Below, piece by piece: positions 54,247 through 64,000 of a DNA stretch of 64,000 nucleotides. The stretch is from Callaeas wilsoni (Eukaryota > Chordata > Aves > Passeriformes > Callaeidae). Every line of letters begins with the position of its first letter. The first letter of the stretch is position 1. A program made the translations under genes and the position numbers. The stretch covers positions 62,001 through 126,000 of the forward strand of contig VWPU01005421.1 in NCBI GenBank assembly GCA_013398955.1, written 5' to 3'. Below the pieces are notes generated by a model. It had not been told where the DNA came from. It ran no database searches and saw only the letters and a program-made list of their open reading frames with translations.

Positions 54247-54296
54247 AAAAAAAAAAACCGGGGGGGGGAGGGGAAAAAAAAAAAAAAAAAAAAAAA
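54247..54296 (+). repeat. Composite A11 / G9 / A23 purine tract
   Basis: An A-run, a CC, a G9 run, AGGGG and then 23 A residues form an almost pure purine stretch. Length is likely to be unreliable in sequencing, and the tract can form triplex or quadruplex structure. Confidence 0.9.
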
Positions 54297-54322
54297 TACT
54301 TAAAACCACAAATCATTTAAAA
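54297..54322. repeat. First copy of an identical 26-bp direct repeat
   Basis: This 26-mer begins TACTTAAAACCACAAATC and ends ATTTAAAA. It is identical to 56259-56284, and here it directly follows an A23 run. The flanks outside the 26 bp differ. Confidence 0.9.
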
Positions 54323-56244
54323 TACGGGGGACGAGGCACCACCTAGGAATGCACCACTTTCCACTTACATAAGAAGAATCAAAGCAGTAAACCATTAAAC
54401 TAACTTTATCAAAGAAAAAAGTCAACCACAGTGGCTAATAACAGAATCTAAAGTCAGTAACTACTAACAGAAGTGGTTTAAAAATATTAAAAGTTAAAAC
54501 AAAAACCAATTTGATTAACAACTTCTCACTTCCAGGTTTCAGCCACCTCAGTCAGAAAAAAACCCCCACCTTTAAATCTTTACATGCTGTGACATTACAC
54601 CCATCTATTTAGCCTGTTTCTACCAGGAAAATTATAATCCCTTTCATTACCAAGCTTCATTTCAACTGCTTCAGAAATCCAAATCATTACACGCTAAGGG
54701 TTTTGCTCTCACCTGGAAATTGTCTTTCCTTAATTCACGCTCTCATATCTACTTACATTCTTACAAGTAAGTACAGCAAGGACATGAAGGGTTTTGTTTG
54801 TGGTGGGGGTTGTGAAGAGCTCGTCATGCTATCTGAAAGAAAAGGTAGCAAGAAAGGAAAGCCAACTCCGCAGAGATTTACAAATGCAAGAAACTTAATA
54901 TAAATAGACCTTTTGCACTAAACAAGACCACACACACAAAGTATTCATATGCTGAAGAGCTGGCAAGCCTGTGGAATGAGTTTGCAATTTCTAGTATGTT
55001 CACAAATGGAGTCAGGACTGACTGCTGGTAAAAACTAACTGCAAAAAGAATATTTGTTTGGCTTTTCTGAATTGACTAAGGAAAAGACTGAAAAGATCAT
55101 TTTATTATACTTCTGCTGTGCAAGAGTGGAAAGCCTCTTTAACTGGAAATTTTCTAGCCTGAAAAGTGAACATGGAATGCACCAAACAACGTTGTCACAT
55201 CAACAAAGACAGATACAGCTAACCAGTTCAGCAAAGGAGGACATAAAAACTTCATGAAAAGTCAACTGATATTTATACTCAACTATTTCTTTACACTATT
55301 TATACTTAACCATTCTGAGTAAGAAATCTGATCTACCTTACCTCCCTTCACTTATGGCACAAAACTCTAACATTAAACTCTTCCAACAAAAAACAAGGAA
55401 AGCCAAGGAGATTTTAAAAAGGGGCAGGAAGGGGCTGTTGCAAACGAGTGTTTAAGGTCTCTTAAAGATACACCAGCCCGGGGCCAGCGTGGAGGAGGTG
55501 GGAGGTGGATGAACCACCGCAGGGACAAGGAGTGTGAGAACAGTAGGGAAAATGACAATTCATTTCTTTCTTCAGGTATGGGGGAAGGGATTACGGGACT
55601 GACTGTTTGATAATTTCAAGACTAGACTGGGGTTTTTTGTTTATTTAACATTATTTTTAAATCAACACCATTATCTCCGCTGGAAAACTCATGACAAATA
55701 GCACTGAATTAACACAACGATGTTTTGGTATGTACTGTCTACTTAAAATGTCTACTTAATACTCAGACTCAAGGATATTAATTGGAGAGATACCTGAAAA
55801 AAGTATATTCTACAATTGTGAAAATGCATTTCTTCTGAGGAATCAGAAGTTGAACAAAATATAAAACTGCCTTTGGTATTTTTATAAGAAATCATCCCTT
55901 TAAAGTATTTTAAATCAAATGATGGCAGTCAGCACTGACAACTTATCTAGTCATGAACTCCGTCGCATTTCTTCAGCACTCTCGTGGCTGATAAGTGCTT
56001 TCACACTTACAAAGAACAGGCAAATAGGATGACACTGGGAGAACCAAGACAACTGATACCATTTTGATCTTACTCCAGCCTAATACCACAGAGATATGAT
56101 ACAGATATAATGGAGTGTCAAAATATCAAATCAGAGCATTTTTCTAATTAATAGCAACAGGACAACTCTTTGCCAGGTCTTGTAATTTTTTCACTGTAGT
56201 GAAGAAGACAAAAGCAGTCTAAAATTTCAGAGCTTAAATAGACC

Positions 56245-56259
56245 TTTTTTTTTTTTTTT
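56245..56259. repeat. T15 homopolymer
   Basis: Fifteen T residues immediately precede, and share one base with, the second copy of the 26-bp repeat. Confidence 0.9.
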
Positions 56260-56284
56260 ACTTAAAACCACAAATCATTTAAAA
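56259..56284. repeat. Second copy of the identical 26-bp direct repeat
   Basis: Identical in all 26 bases and in the same orientation as 54297-54322, about 1.96 kb away, and directly after a T-run. The two copies bracket a segment that shows no recognisable element. Confidence 0.9.
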
Positions 56285-57693
56285 CCAGCAAATATCATAA
56301 ACCTCATTATAGGACTCACAAAGAAACACAACCTCTCTTTGGAAATAGTAATACAAAATATAGTTCAAGAAGTCAGTTATCCAGTCAAAAATTTAACTCT
56401 GAGCAGTTTTGAATTCATTTGAACTACAGTCACAATTATTCTTCATAGTATTTTTCTCTTCTGATTAATATTCATCACTCATTTTTACTGTTACAGAGCA
56501 AGTGTTTACACACAAAAGAAAGCCTACAACTCCACCTCAAAATAAATTGAGTAACCAGTGTGTAATAATTAGAATGAACATACCATAATTTAATTGCAAC
56601 AGAACTTGGGTTTAAAGTATTCAACAGTGTCTCATAAGTCAGTAGAATTAATTTCATGACATGGTAGTTGAGAAATGGCTTCTTTTGCTACTCAATTAAT
56701 AAACATAATCACATGTTTTTAGTAAGTGGCAACAGAAGTAAATGACTTTCTGACAAACTGAAAGGTCCAATCTTTCATACACTAGTTAACAAGAATAACC
56801 TCATATTACCTCAGTACTGGGCAAAGAATTGACTTTTTTCACAGCACCAATCCTCAAGAAATTAAATCCCTCAAATCTTTTACTGAAAATGCAAACACAA
56901 CTTTCAACTACATGGCTTCCTAGTTAGAGCAGACTAAGTGACTTGAAACTACAAAGGAAGTATGCACTCTAGGTGACTTCAGCTGTGTAGCTTACATAGT
57001 TTTAAACAACTGGTTTAAAGCCACCTGTAGCCTAGGCTTACCAGGAAGCTGCACACCGTAATGACCTTTCTGACCTACAAAATTAAGTGTAAAAGGACTT
57101 TATGCTCAGCCAGATGATACAAAATTGTCATCAGTGCCATTTACTGCTGCCCAACTGGCTCACTCTGGCCTTTAGAAACCATGGCCGTTTTTACTCTTCT
57201 ACTCACATCACGTCTCATGAGCAATCCTATTTAAAAACCCCAGAGGATGGTCAAAGACAGATCATACATAGAAAGATGCGAAACCACAGATACTAGCTTT
57301 AAACCAGTTCGTGCTGTGCCCCAAACTGGGTGTCACAACATCCTCTAATTCTAGCCTTGTATCTAGGTGTCACCTCCACCAAGTCTTCTATTGCTTGACA
57401 TCACAATTGCTCTCTTCTCAGTGCTATGAATAGGCCACTCCTTGTTTACACAATTATATAATAAATGCTTTAGCTATCTATTATAACAAAAGAACACATT
57501 TAAGCCCAGTTTACTCAAAGCTGCATGTCAGAAACACTAGCATAACGCTGTCATCAGTCGGTGCGCAGTCAGCCAGAACGCCTCAAACACCTTCACCCTG
57601 TCTAACACCTCCAGCTCCAGAGGAGCACCAGACCTCTTCCCACCTCAATCCCTGCCCTCCTGCCTGCTCTTTGTACTTCCTTGGGTGGATGAA

Positions 57694-57756
57694 GTGGTGG
57701 CATGGTGAGCAGAGCGTTGGTCCAGTGTGACTCAAAACAGTGCCAGGTTCACCTCA
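57694..57756 (+). mobile_element. Possible degenerate tRNA-derived SINE head (weak)
   Basis: TGGCATGGTG (57698-57707), followed by AGCAGAGCG, resembles a tRNA A box region. GGTTCACCTCA (57746-57756) resembles a B box at roughly tRNA-like spacing. The rest does not fold as an intact tRNA that I can see, so this would be an old MIR-like or other tRNA-derived relic. Chance similarity is quite possible. Confidence 0.2.
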
Positions 57757-59284
57757 CATGAGCTGCACTGCGATTGCAGCTGTCAAACAGAGCCTTCCCA
57801 CCACCAGCGCTCATCCTTCCATACATCAGGTTTAGGTGGCCACACATCTGCCAGTGAACTAGTAGGAAACTAATCCCAAGCCCCATCTTCTCTTCAAGGA
57901 GACTCGCATAAAGCCAAAGCAACTCACCCACAGGTCACTTGGTGGCCACACTTAGCACAGGCAAAGGCCGGAGAGCCACTCAAGTGATAGAAATGCCCCC
58001 CTCCGTGGCAGCAGTAATTTAAATTAGCTTAATAGCATAGGCGGATTGCCAATGAAGCTCCAAATCAGAGCGCACACTTTTGGGAGCAGCACTACAAAGG
58101 CATCTTTTCATGACAATGATAAGCTATGACAGATGGGATTCCATCAGCACCTGAAAACACAAGGTATGTCCTAATTGACTCAGCTAACAGAACTGAAGAA
58201 ATTTTTTTGGAAGCTTCCTATTACATATTCAACAGGATCTGTGTTGCAAAAGGAAGAGAAGAGATTTCACCAAAATTTATGCTGACACTTGGGTCACATA
58301 CCAGTTCCTGAGAGGTGAGATGACCTAGAGGACTACCGGATAGAGATCATACAAAGAGATCATAAAGACTCAAGAGCAAGAAGCAATGCTACAGCAGTGC
58401 TTCAGATCTCTCTGCATGTTCATCCAGACACTGTCAATCTTTATATGTAAAAGGATAAACTCTTTTTAACTCACTTGTACTAACAAGAGCATCTCAACAA
58501 AGAGAAAGAGACAAACGACAGTGGTAAACATTAAACTCTCCCAAATATCCAACATGAGGTCACAGGTCCTTCAAGAGCCTTGCTTAAAATCTCTCCTTCC
58601 TGCAAAAGGGCTGGTTAAAGACTCTCTCCTTCCCGAGAGTCCTGCTGTCCACAGGCACAGCCACCCCACAGACCATCACTTAATGCAATATCTCAGGTCT
58701 TCAGTAATGAAATAGTTCCATAAAAGTGTCAGCTCACAACCAGGAGAGAGACAAATGGTCAAAAAAGCCAAGCAAATGACAGGAATGATAACACTACAGA
58801 TAGGGAACAGAACAGAAATCATTATTAAGCGCTATATAAATCCATCAGGCAGCTGTCTCATGGATGCTCTGAGCAATGTAGAACTGGAACAGAAAGAGAA
58901 GGCTGATAAAGGACAAAAAGAGGATATGGAATGGTAGCTTCACAGAAGGTGGCTACAACTGGACTTGTCCAGAAAAGGAATAGTTGAGATAGAGTGGGAA
59001 AACTCTGTGTGGCATGAACAAGGTAAAATGGGAGAAATTATTATTAATTTTTAATACAAGAGCTAGGATATATGAAATACAACAAGCTGTTTCAAAAAAC
59101 AAAGGACCATAGCTTTTTCCACAAAACTTATAGATTCCTTACCACAAAGCAAGGCAAATGCTAAAAGCAATACAGGCTAAAAATGTCATTAGGCACAATC
59201 ATGGTTACAAAGTCCACTTACAGGATAAAATACCAACACTTTGTCACTGTGGACAGACAGTACACAGAGGAAGTCACTCACCTT

Positions 59285-59350
59285 GCCAAAAATCCCTCTC
59301 CCCAAGTGTCCACCATCAGAGACTGGATACTGGACTAGGTGGACCTCTCA
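59285..59350 (+). mobile_element. 3' end fragment of an ancient CR1/L3-type LINE
   Basis: The segment reading CAGAGACTGGATACTGGAC, then TAGGTGGACC (about 59318-59346) closely resembles the well-known CR1-type tail 'cagagacaggatactgggctagatggacc'. Only the terminal part can be recognised. Orientation is + strand, opposite to the host gene. It is old and non-functional. Confidence 0.55.
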
Positions 59351-60591
59351 CCTCATCATGTGCAGACTTCTTACCTCACTTCCCTCACCCCTTGGGATTC
59401 TTTTATTTTTATTTATTATCCTAAGTAGATCTCAAATAAGAGCAGGACATCTTCCTTGTTTTAAGGTGCACTGTGTATATCACTACCACACTAATCAAGC
59501 AGTACTGTGATTTCTTGGACAAAAGGGACTAATCGGAACTTCCGGGGCCATTGTGTTCTGGGTGCTTTCAGTTTCACGTGAATCAGTTAAATTCCAATTA
59601 GAAAATTTATATCCATTGTATAAGTGTAATATGGCACCTGAAAATACAGATAGACAACTGATCTGTGAACCAGCAGTGGCATAAAAGGAGCTGAATATAT
59701 AAAAGAGAAGAAAACATTTGAGAAGGAGGTGATGAAAGCAAGAAAATAATTTCACTTCTGATTTCACTCATTTTCCATACACTTTGTCAATACATTTTAA
59801 CAGTTTAATGGGAAATAAAAACGCTACTGATAAGTCTCTTATACATGCACGCCTACCTGCACCAGTGCCTCTTGTATATCTCACATATACGCAAATTGTA
59901 GCACATTCAAGGTAAAACACGACTGAAGCATCTTTTGCTGTTCTGGCAGCAAAGAGCTAATTTGAGTTTAATCACTTTAAAGTATTTTTAAACATTTTCA
60001 AAGAGGTCTCAGTTTCTTCTACTACATGATTATAAACAATAGATATGCTGGTTACAATTTTCATATATTTCTCTGTGGGTATATTTAATGGGAAAAAAAT
60101 AAAAAATAAATAATATCTTCTACTTTATCCTATCAAATTTCTGAGATAGATTCACTTCCAAAGACAAACTATAACTATTTTATCAGGGGAAGTGAAAAAG
60201 ATTAACTTAGAATTATTTACTCTTGCATGTTCATTTGTGACACTAACCACTTTGCATGCAAAAGTCTAACGAATTACTATTCTAATAAATTGCTTGGACT
60301 CATAAAACATACAGTGTTTTTTATGCCTAACTATCCCTATGGTCTGAAATATCACAGTTAAATAACTTCAGGTAAGCTGATGCATCTATGATTTTTATCC
60401 TCATATCTTTTATTTAGTAATTAAAAACCCCACACACTTGTACAGACACCATCAGAGGCAGTGCAATGCGTATTTCCATCAGCTAGTTGACAAGCCAGCA
60501 TCATTCTTCAAATTTTTTTTTAATATTCCTTTTTTTCTTCAAATTTGAAAATATGCAAAATGCTAAAAATAAAATTTAAAAAAATATAAGT

Positions 60592-61170
60592 TTAAAGTGA
60601 TTGAGTTGTGAAAACAAGCTGAACTTGTTCTTTATCGAACTGTAGGAGTTGCAGATGAAAGGAGGTGCTATATAAGGAATAGCTAGACTTCAACAGAGAA
60701 CACACTGCCAAAACATTTTGGCCTAGATTCTGACAGGCACGCACCCAAGTTGAAGGGTCATGGAAAGCAGCGGTGTAAAGAAACAATCTACAGAGACCAG
60801 AAAACATTACACTGTGGATTATGGCTGTGTTGGGGGGAAGGGGGCGGGGGACGAGGGCAGAGAGAATCTGCTTGGGGTTTTGTTTGCTTGGGGTTGTTTT
60901 CATTTGAAATCTGGGGAGAAAAACAAAAGATACAATGTCTCGATTATGTGCAGAGGGAGGAGAAGATTTACAAGTACAATTTCTAAGACAGCAACAAATT
61001 ACAAAATGTATCTTGTTCTTTTTCCTAAGTTTCTGCAGATCCTTCTCATTTGCTTTCACGGAATATGTTAGAAGGAAGAACAGACGGCAAACTATCACAC
61101 ACAGTTCCCGAGGAAGGCCAACTTTCAGAAAATTCATGCTCTGTAATTTGATTAGACCCTTAATAAACAT
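60592..61170 (-). other. 192-codon open frame, probably not a gene
   Basis: It opens with an ATG at 61170 and runs to a stop at 60592. The predicted protein is Leu/Ser/Lys-rich, with one hydrophobic stretch at about residues 24-37 and a Cys-rich patch (ICCCLRNCTC). I recognise no domain. It lies in the presumed sense direction of the host intron. Frames of this length are unusual but not exceptional in 64 kb searched on six frames, so chance is the first explanation. Cross-species conservation would be needed to call it coding. Confidence 0.15.
60832..60857 (+). other. G-quadruplex motif
   Basis: G6, AA, G5, C, G5, ACGA, G3 gives four G-tracts with loops of 2, 1 and 4 bases on the + strand. 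It fits the standard intramolecular quadruplex rule well. Confidence 0.75.
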
Positions 61171-63691
61171 GTCAAAATTTTTATTAAGAATTCTATGAAG
61201 AATTCTGGATTTTGCTATCGTTCATGCTCAGGAGTAGTACAGAGCATCATAAAAAGGAAATAAAAATCAAATTACAATGAGAGAGAGATTTGCGAAAGGT
61301 CCAGACTCACTTAATACCTTCATTAATGACAAAGGAAAATTAACAATTTTCAATTCTTGCCATTCAGACAAGAAGAATATTAATAAAAAGGGAGCTGAGA
61401 ATTAGTTTAACTTGGAAAAGTACAGGCTGTTATATTATAGTGAGGATGGTGGAAGGCAGTCAAAGAAAGATGATTGCAAAACAGTATTCCTGTTAAACAA
61501 CAGAGATGACTAGGTATAAAACAGATGCTCCAGTGTGCACCAAACACTGTAGACTACAAAAAGGCTCTCACTAGGACATATGAACTCAAACCTTTGTGTG
61601 TGCATCCACTAACACCAGGATAAAGAAATATCATCAACAGAATCACAAACACACACGCACACTCCTGAGACTGGCTTAGAATAAGTAACGAAACAAAGTT
61701 TGTGGCAGTTACCAAATTCAGTAGGGCATAGCTCTACTTGTGGATATCAAATGTATTTAATAAGAGCCTAAGAACTGTACCTTAAACCAAGTGCTATGAC
61801 AGAACCAGCTACTAACAACTCTGTTTCACTAAACCTTCAAAAAAGTCTGTGTCTCCGATTCATAAACCTCTGACTGCTGCAATACATCAGTATTCTTGAT
61901 ACCTGGCAATAGAAACTAAAGTCTCTAGCTGCTGACATGCTATACACACACAAAAGAAATTAATCTTGTGTTTCCTAGATACAATTGTTCAACCCCTTGA
62001 CAAGCTTCACCTACTCTGGTCAGAAGGATATTGAACATTCTTTTCCACTTACCTAACACATACCCCACAGTACCAACCTGACTGCTTGTACTTGCAATTC
62101 CAAAGAGGGATGCATGCCACATTTTCAGGATAAAATACCACAGACCATGTAAGTTATCAGAACTTCCTACTCTCCTTACACCAGTGAACAAGCTTATAAA
62201 AAATCTTTACATAAGTGTTACCTTTGGTGTTAACATTAGTTTGATGAGCTAGGAGTAAAACAAAAATCACTGGTCTGGTTTAACTATGGTTTTGAATGAA
62301 AAGATATTACGCTTGGGAATATTTTATTTTAGCGGTTCCTACAACATACCAGCTGTGTACATGGTACATTTCCCTTCCCCTGGTAAAGGGCTTGTAGGTG
62401 CTTACATAATTTTACAATTCTAATAGAGAGACATTAAATTATACACACCAAAGTCAGACACACAAGGATGGATGTAATCTGTTCAGACCAGCACTGCTTC
62501 AGCATATTTCTTAGTCGATGACATTTCAAATGTCTCAATTAAAAATTAATTTATAGGAGGATCAGGAGGAAAAGAAGAAAAGCCCCCTGACTACACATCA
62601 GTCCTTTAAAGTCTCAAGAGTGTAGATACTTTTATTAATGACAGTTTTCACGTCAGTATCCTATGATAAAGATGTCAAATGCCTGTCCAACCGATGCACC
62701 CGATACAATTGCAAGTACTATTCAAAAGAAGGGGGGAGGGAAGAAAGAAAAACAAGAGCCTTAAGTCTATTTCAGCCAGTCAGTTAGTCCTTCGCGTAAA
62801 TACTTCACGACGCAAACACTAAGAGCACGTTCACGATAAAGCTTCACCCAAAGGAAACGAAGGGTGCTTCGTAAACTACAGCGGAGCAGGTGGGGGTGAC
62901 GGTCCGGCACACGAGTCCCCAGTACCCCGCATCGCCCCGGCACACCACGGGAGATGCTGCTCCCTCTTTCCGGAGCGGCCGCTCCAGCCCCGGGCTCTCT
63001 GCCCCGAGGCTCCCCCGGGGCAAACAACTCACCCCCGTGCCGGCCGCAATTCCCACCGCTCGGCCCCGCGGGCTTTAATTCCGCAAAAGCCCGTGGCGTT
63101 GGGAGGCGGGGGAGGAAGGGGCGAGAAATTCGCGGCTTTCACACAAAACAGACGCCGACTCTATCGGCGCTTTCCCTCTCATTTCTCACCCACCACTCTT
63201 TTTTTAGTGTGAGGAAGGGGGATCCCGGTGGCCAGCGGCAGCTCGTGTTTCCCCGCCCCACGCCTCGGGGCGAGGGGAGCGGCCGGGCTGCGCCCTCCGC
63301 GCCGGGCAGGGAAACGCCGGGAAAAGTTTGAGCGGGGGAAGGGGTGACAACAGTTCCAGCCTCGCCGGCACCTGGAAGGCTGGCCGGGGGAACAGAAGGA
63401 GGAGGAGGTGAGGAAGGGGAGTTTCTAAGGTGCCCGAAGCTCGCGCTCTGCCCGCCCCTGCGAGCCCCACGCTGGCAGCCCGTGCACACGCGTGGGTCGC
63501 TCACCGCGCCCCGCAGAGCGGAGGGGGGCGAGAGGAGAGTGTGGGGCAGCCCCTCTGCAGCCCCACCGCCGCTCCTCGGGGAGGGAGCCGGGTCCCGCAG
63601 CAGTGCGACCCTTCCCAACCCTCTTCCCTTCCTTCCCCTCCCTTTCCCGGCAGGCAGCCCGGGCACGGCGCGACCCCGCCGCGCCGCCAGC

Positions 63692-63700
63692 CCTTACCTG
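63692..63700 (-). other. Second possible splice donor 23 bp into the intron
   Basis: The minus strand reads CAG|GTAAGG, also a strong donor. Using it would extend the exon to 63698 and add GEFLLGAQ after QLSA. The intron would then be phase 0 instead of phase 1, so joining to the same second exon would shift the frame. It is either a decoy, a source of non-productive transcripts, or the real donor if the family call is wrong. Confidence 0.4.
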
Positions 63701-63714
63701 GGCGCCGAGCAAGA

Positions 63715-63723
63715 ACTCACCTG
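63715..63723 (-). other. Splice donor of exon 1 (phase 1)
   Basis: The minus strand reads CAG|GTGAGT, a full match to the U1-complementary donor consensus. The last exon base is 63721 and the intron starts at 63720. The first base of the split Gly codon lies in exon 1. Phase 1 is the usual phase after signal peptide exons in adhesion receptors. Confidence 0.75.
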
Positions 63724-63832
63724 CCGAGAGCTGGGCCCGGGCCGCCCCGAGCAGGGCGGGCGAGCGGCCGGCCAGCAGGGCGAGCGCCGCCAGCAGCGGC
63801 AGCGAGGCGGCGGCGCCGGCCCCCCTGCCCAT
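63721..63832 (-). CDS. PTPRK: First coding exon (signal peptide) of a probable R2B receptor tyrosine phosphatase, PTPRK-like; partial gene
   Basis: Seen: an ATG at 63832 (minus strand) has G at -3 and G at +4, a strong start context. It opens 37 codons plus one base: a short N-region (MGRGAG), a Leu/Ala-rich hydrophobic core at about residues 10-21, and a likely signal peptidase site after A33 (AARA then QLSAG). The exon ends at CAG|GTGAGT, so the intron is phase 1. Known: PTPRK, PTPRT and PTPRM have a signal peptide exon followed by a MAM domain starting near 'GGC.F'. They are cell-surface, homophilic adhesion phosphatases with MAM, Ig, FNIII, transmembrane and two phosphatase domains. Mammalian PTPRK has QFSAG at this place, close to QLSAG here. 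Inferred: PTPRK is the best fit, also because these genes have very long first introns. No catalytic or adhesion domain lies in the window, so the family call rests on about 38 residues. PTPRT, PTPRM or an unrelated secreted protein remain possible. The upstream reading frame continues open to the window edge but has no in-frame ATG that I found. Confidence 0.55.
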
Positions 63833-63906
63833 GCCGACTTGCGGAGAAGTTTCTGAAAGAGGCCGGTGCTGCCCCGGCCCGCGGCGGCGGGCGGAGCGCA
63901 CCTCGA

Positions 63907-63913
63907 CCGCCCC
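63907..63913 (-). promoter_or_regulatory. GC box (Sp/KLF type)
   Basis: GGGGCGG on the minus strand, about 75 bp upstream of the start codon inside the CpG island. The match is exact but the motif is short and frequent in such sequence, so binding is an inference. Confidence 0.4.
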
Positions 63914-64000
63914 TCTCGCTGCGGCGCCTCGCCAGGAGACCCCCGCACCGAGGGGCGCCCGCTGGCCCCGGGGCCGCCCGCTGGGGCAGCCGTCTGCGGC

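Larger units (their letters stand above)
48401..59280. other. AT-rich non-coding stretch
   Basis: About 11 kb without a recognisable exon. It contains a purine composite and duplicated 26-mer at 54.2-54.3 kb, the second 26-mer at 56.26 kb, and a possible tRNA-like SINE relic near 57.69 kb. Open frames reach 133 codons (52435-52836, +) with no known domain. Confidence 0.6.
59351..62879. other. AT-rich non-coding stretch next to the CpG island
   Basis: It contains a G-quadruplex motif at 60832 and the longest simple minus-strand frame outside the island (60592-61170, 192 codons). From about 62640 CpG density begins to rise toward the promoter island. No exon recognised. Confidence 0.6.
1..63720 (-). 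other. Presumed 5' part of a long first intron
   Basis: No exon with a recognisable protein domain was found on either strand. The donor at 63720 opens an intron in the direction of falling coordinates, and no convincing second exon (a MAM domain start with a GGC.F-like motif) is visible before position 1. The + strand looks rich in A and C, so the presumed sense strand is rich in T and G, the bias often seen in transcribed vertebrate introns. An unrelated non-coding transcript inside it cannot be excluded. Confidence 0.6.
62880..64000 (-). promoter_or_regulatory. CpG island promoter and 5' region of the minus-strand gene
   Basis: Base composition changes sharply from AT-rich intron to very GC- and CpG-rich sequence near 62880, and this continues to the window end. 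The island contains the first coding exon, the start of intron 1 and the 5' untranslated region. A GC box (GGGGCGG on the minus strand, 63907-63913) lies about 75 bp upstream of the ATG, and a CCCCGCCCC run lies inside the intron near 63252. I see no clear TATA box, as is typical for CpG island promoters with dispersed starts. Several open frames cross the island on both strands, but stop codons are rare in such GC-rich DNA, so these are not evidence of extra genes. The transcription start and the 5' end of the island probably lie close to or beyond position 64000. Confidence 0.85.

Noticed and set aside
57985..58003. GCCCCCCTCCGTGG as a CTCF site
   Set aside because: Several core positions of the reverse CTCF motif do not match.
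62767..63948. Multiple overlapping open frames in the terminal CpG island
   Set aside because: Stop-poor GC-rich sequence. Those checked at 63666, 63901 and 63948 begin with GTG, not ATG. Only the signal peptide exon has a fitting start, composition and splice donor.
1..64000. CRISPR array, operon, phage or other prokaryotic system
   Set aside because: No regularly spaced repeats, no dense coding, and vertebrate features throughout (CR1 relics, CpG island, splice donor).

Overview
This window looks like nuclear DNA from a sauropsid, most likely a bird. It is AT-rich, non-coding over almost its whole length and nearly free of interspersed repeats. The two transposon relics I can recognise are of CR1 LINE type, which is the main LINE lineage of birds and other reptiles. 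I see no mammalian Alu or L1 sequence, no operons and no bacterial-type genes.

Only one coding segment can be supported. It is the first coding exon (minus strand, 63721-63832) of a secreted or membrane protein, inside a strong CpG island that fills about the last 1.1 kb. It encodes a classical signal peptide, then the residues QLSAG, then a consensus splice donor in phase 1. This layout matches the type IIB (R2B) receptor protein tyrosine phosphatases, in which a MAM domain beginning near 'GGC.F' follows directly. The best guess is PTPRK; PTPRT and PTPRM are alternatives. Exon 2 and the rest of the gene would lie below position 1, so positions 1-63720 are read as the 5' part of a very long first intron on the minus strand. 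A visual excess of A and C on the + strand, meaning T and G on the presumed sense strand, fits transcription in that direction.

Within the intron the clearest structures are: a compact CpG island near 36.13-36.35 kb with a near-consensus CTCF site; a weaker CpG-enriched block with an inverted CCAAT box near 45.8-46.06 kb; an old CR1 copy in antisense at 47.5-48.4 kb; the 3' tip of another CR1-like element at 59.3 kb; several short perfect inverted repeats, notably a hairpin pair at 12.0-12.12 kb and a 20-bp palindrome at 2.87 kb; short tandem duplications; G-quadruplex-capable G-runs; and long A/T homopolymers, one with an undetermined base (N) at 47370. An identical 26-bp sequence occurs at 54.30 and 56.26 kb, each copy directly after a homopolymer.

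The many short open frames elsewhere (60-192 codons) show no recognisable domain and are best read as chance. I found no RNA gene, CRISPR array, intact mobile element or new gene system. The regulatory readings below are inferences from sequence.
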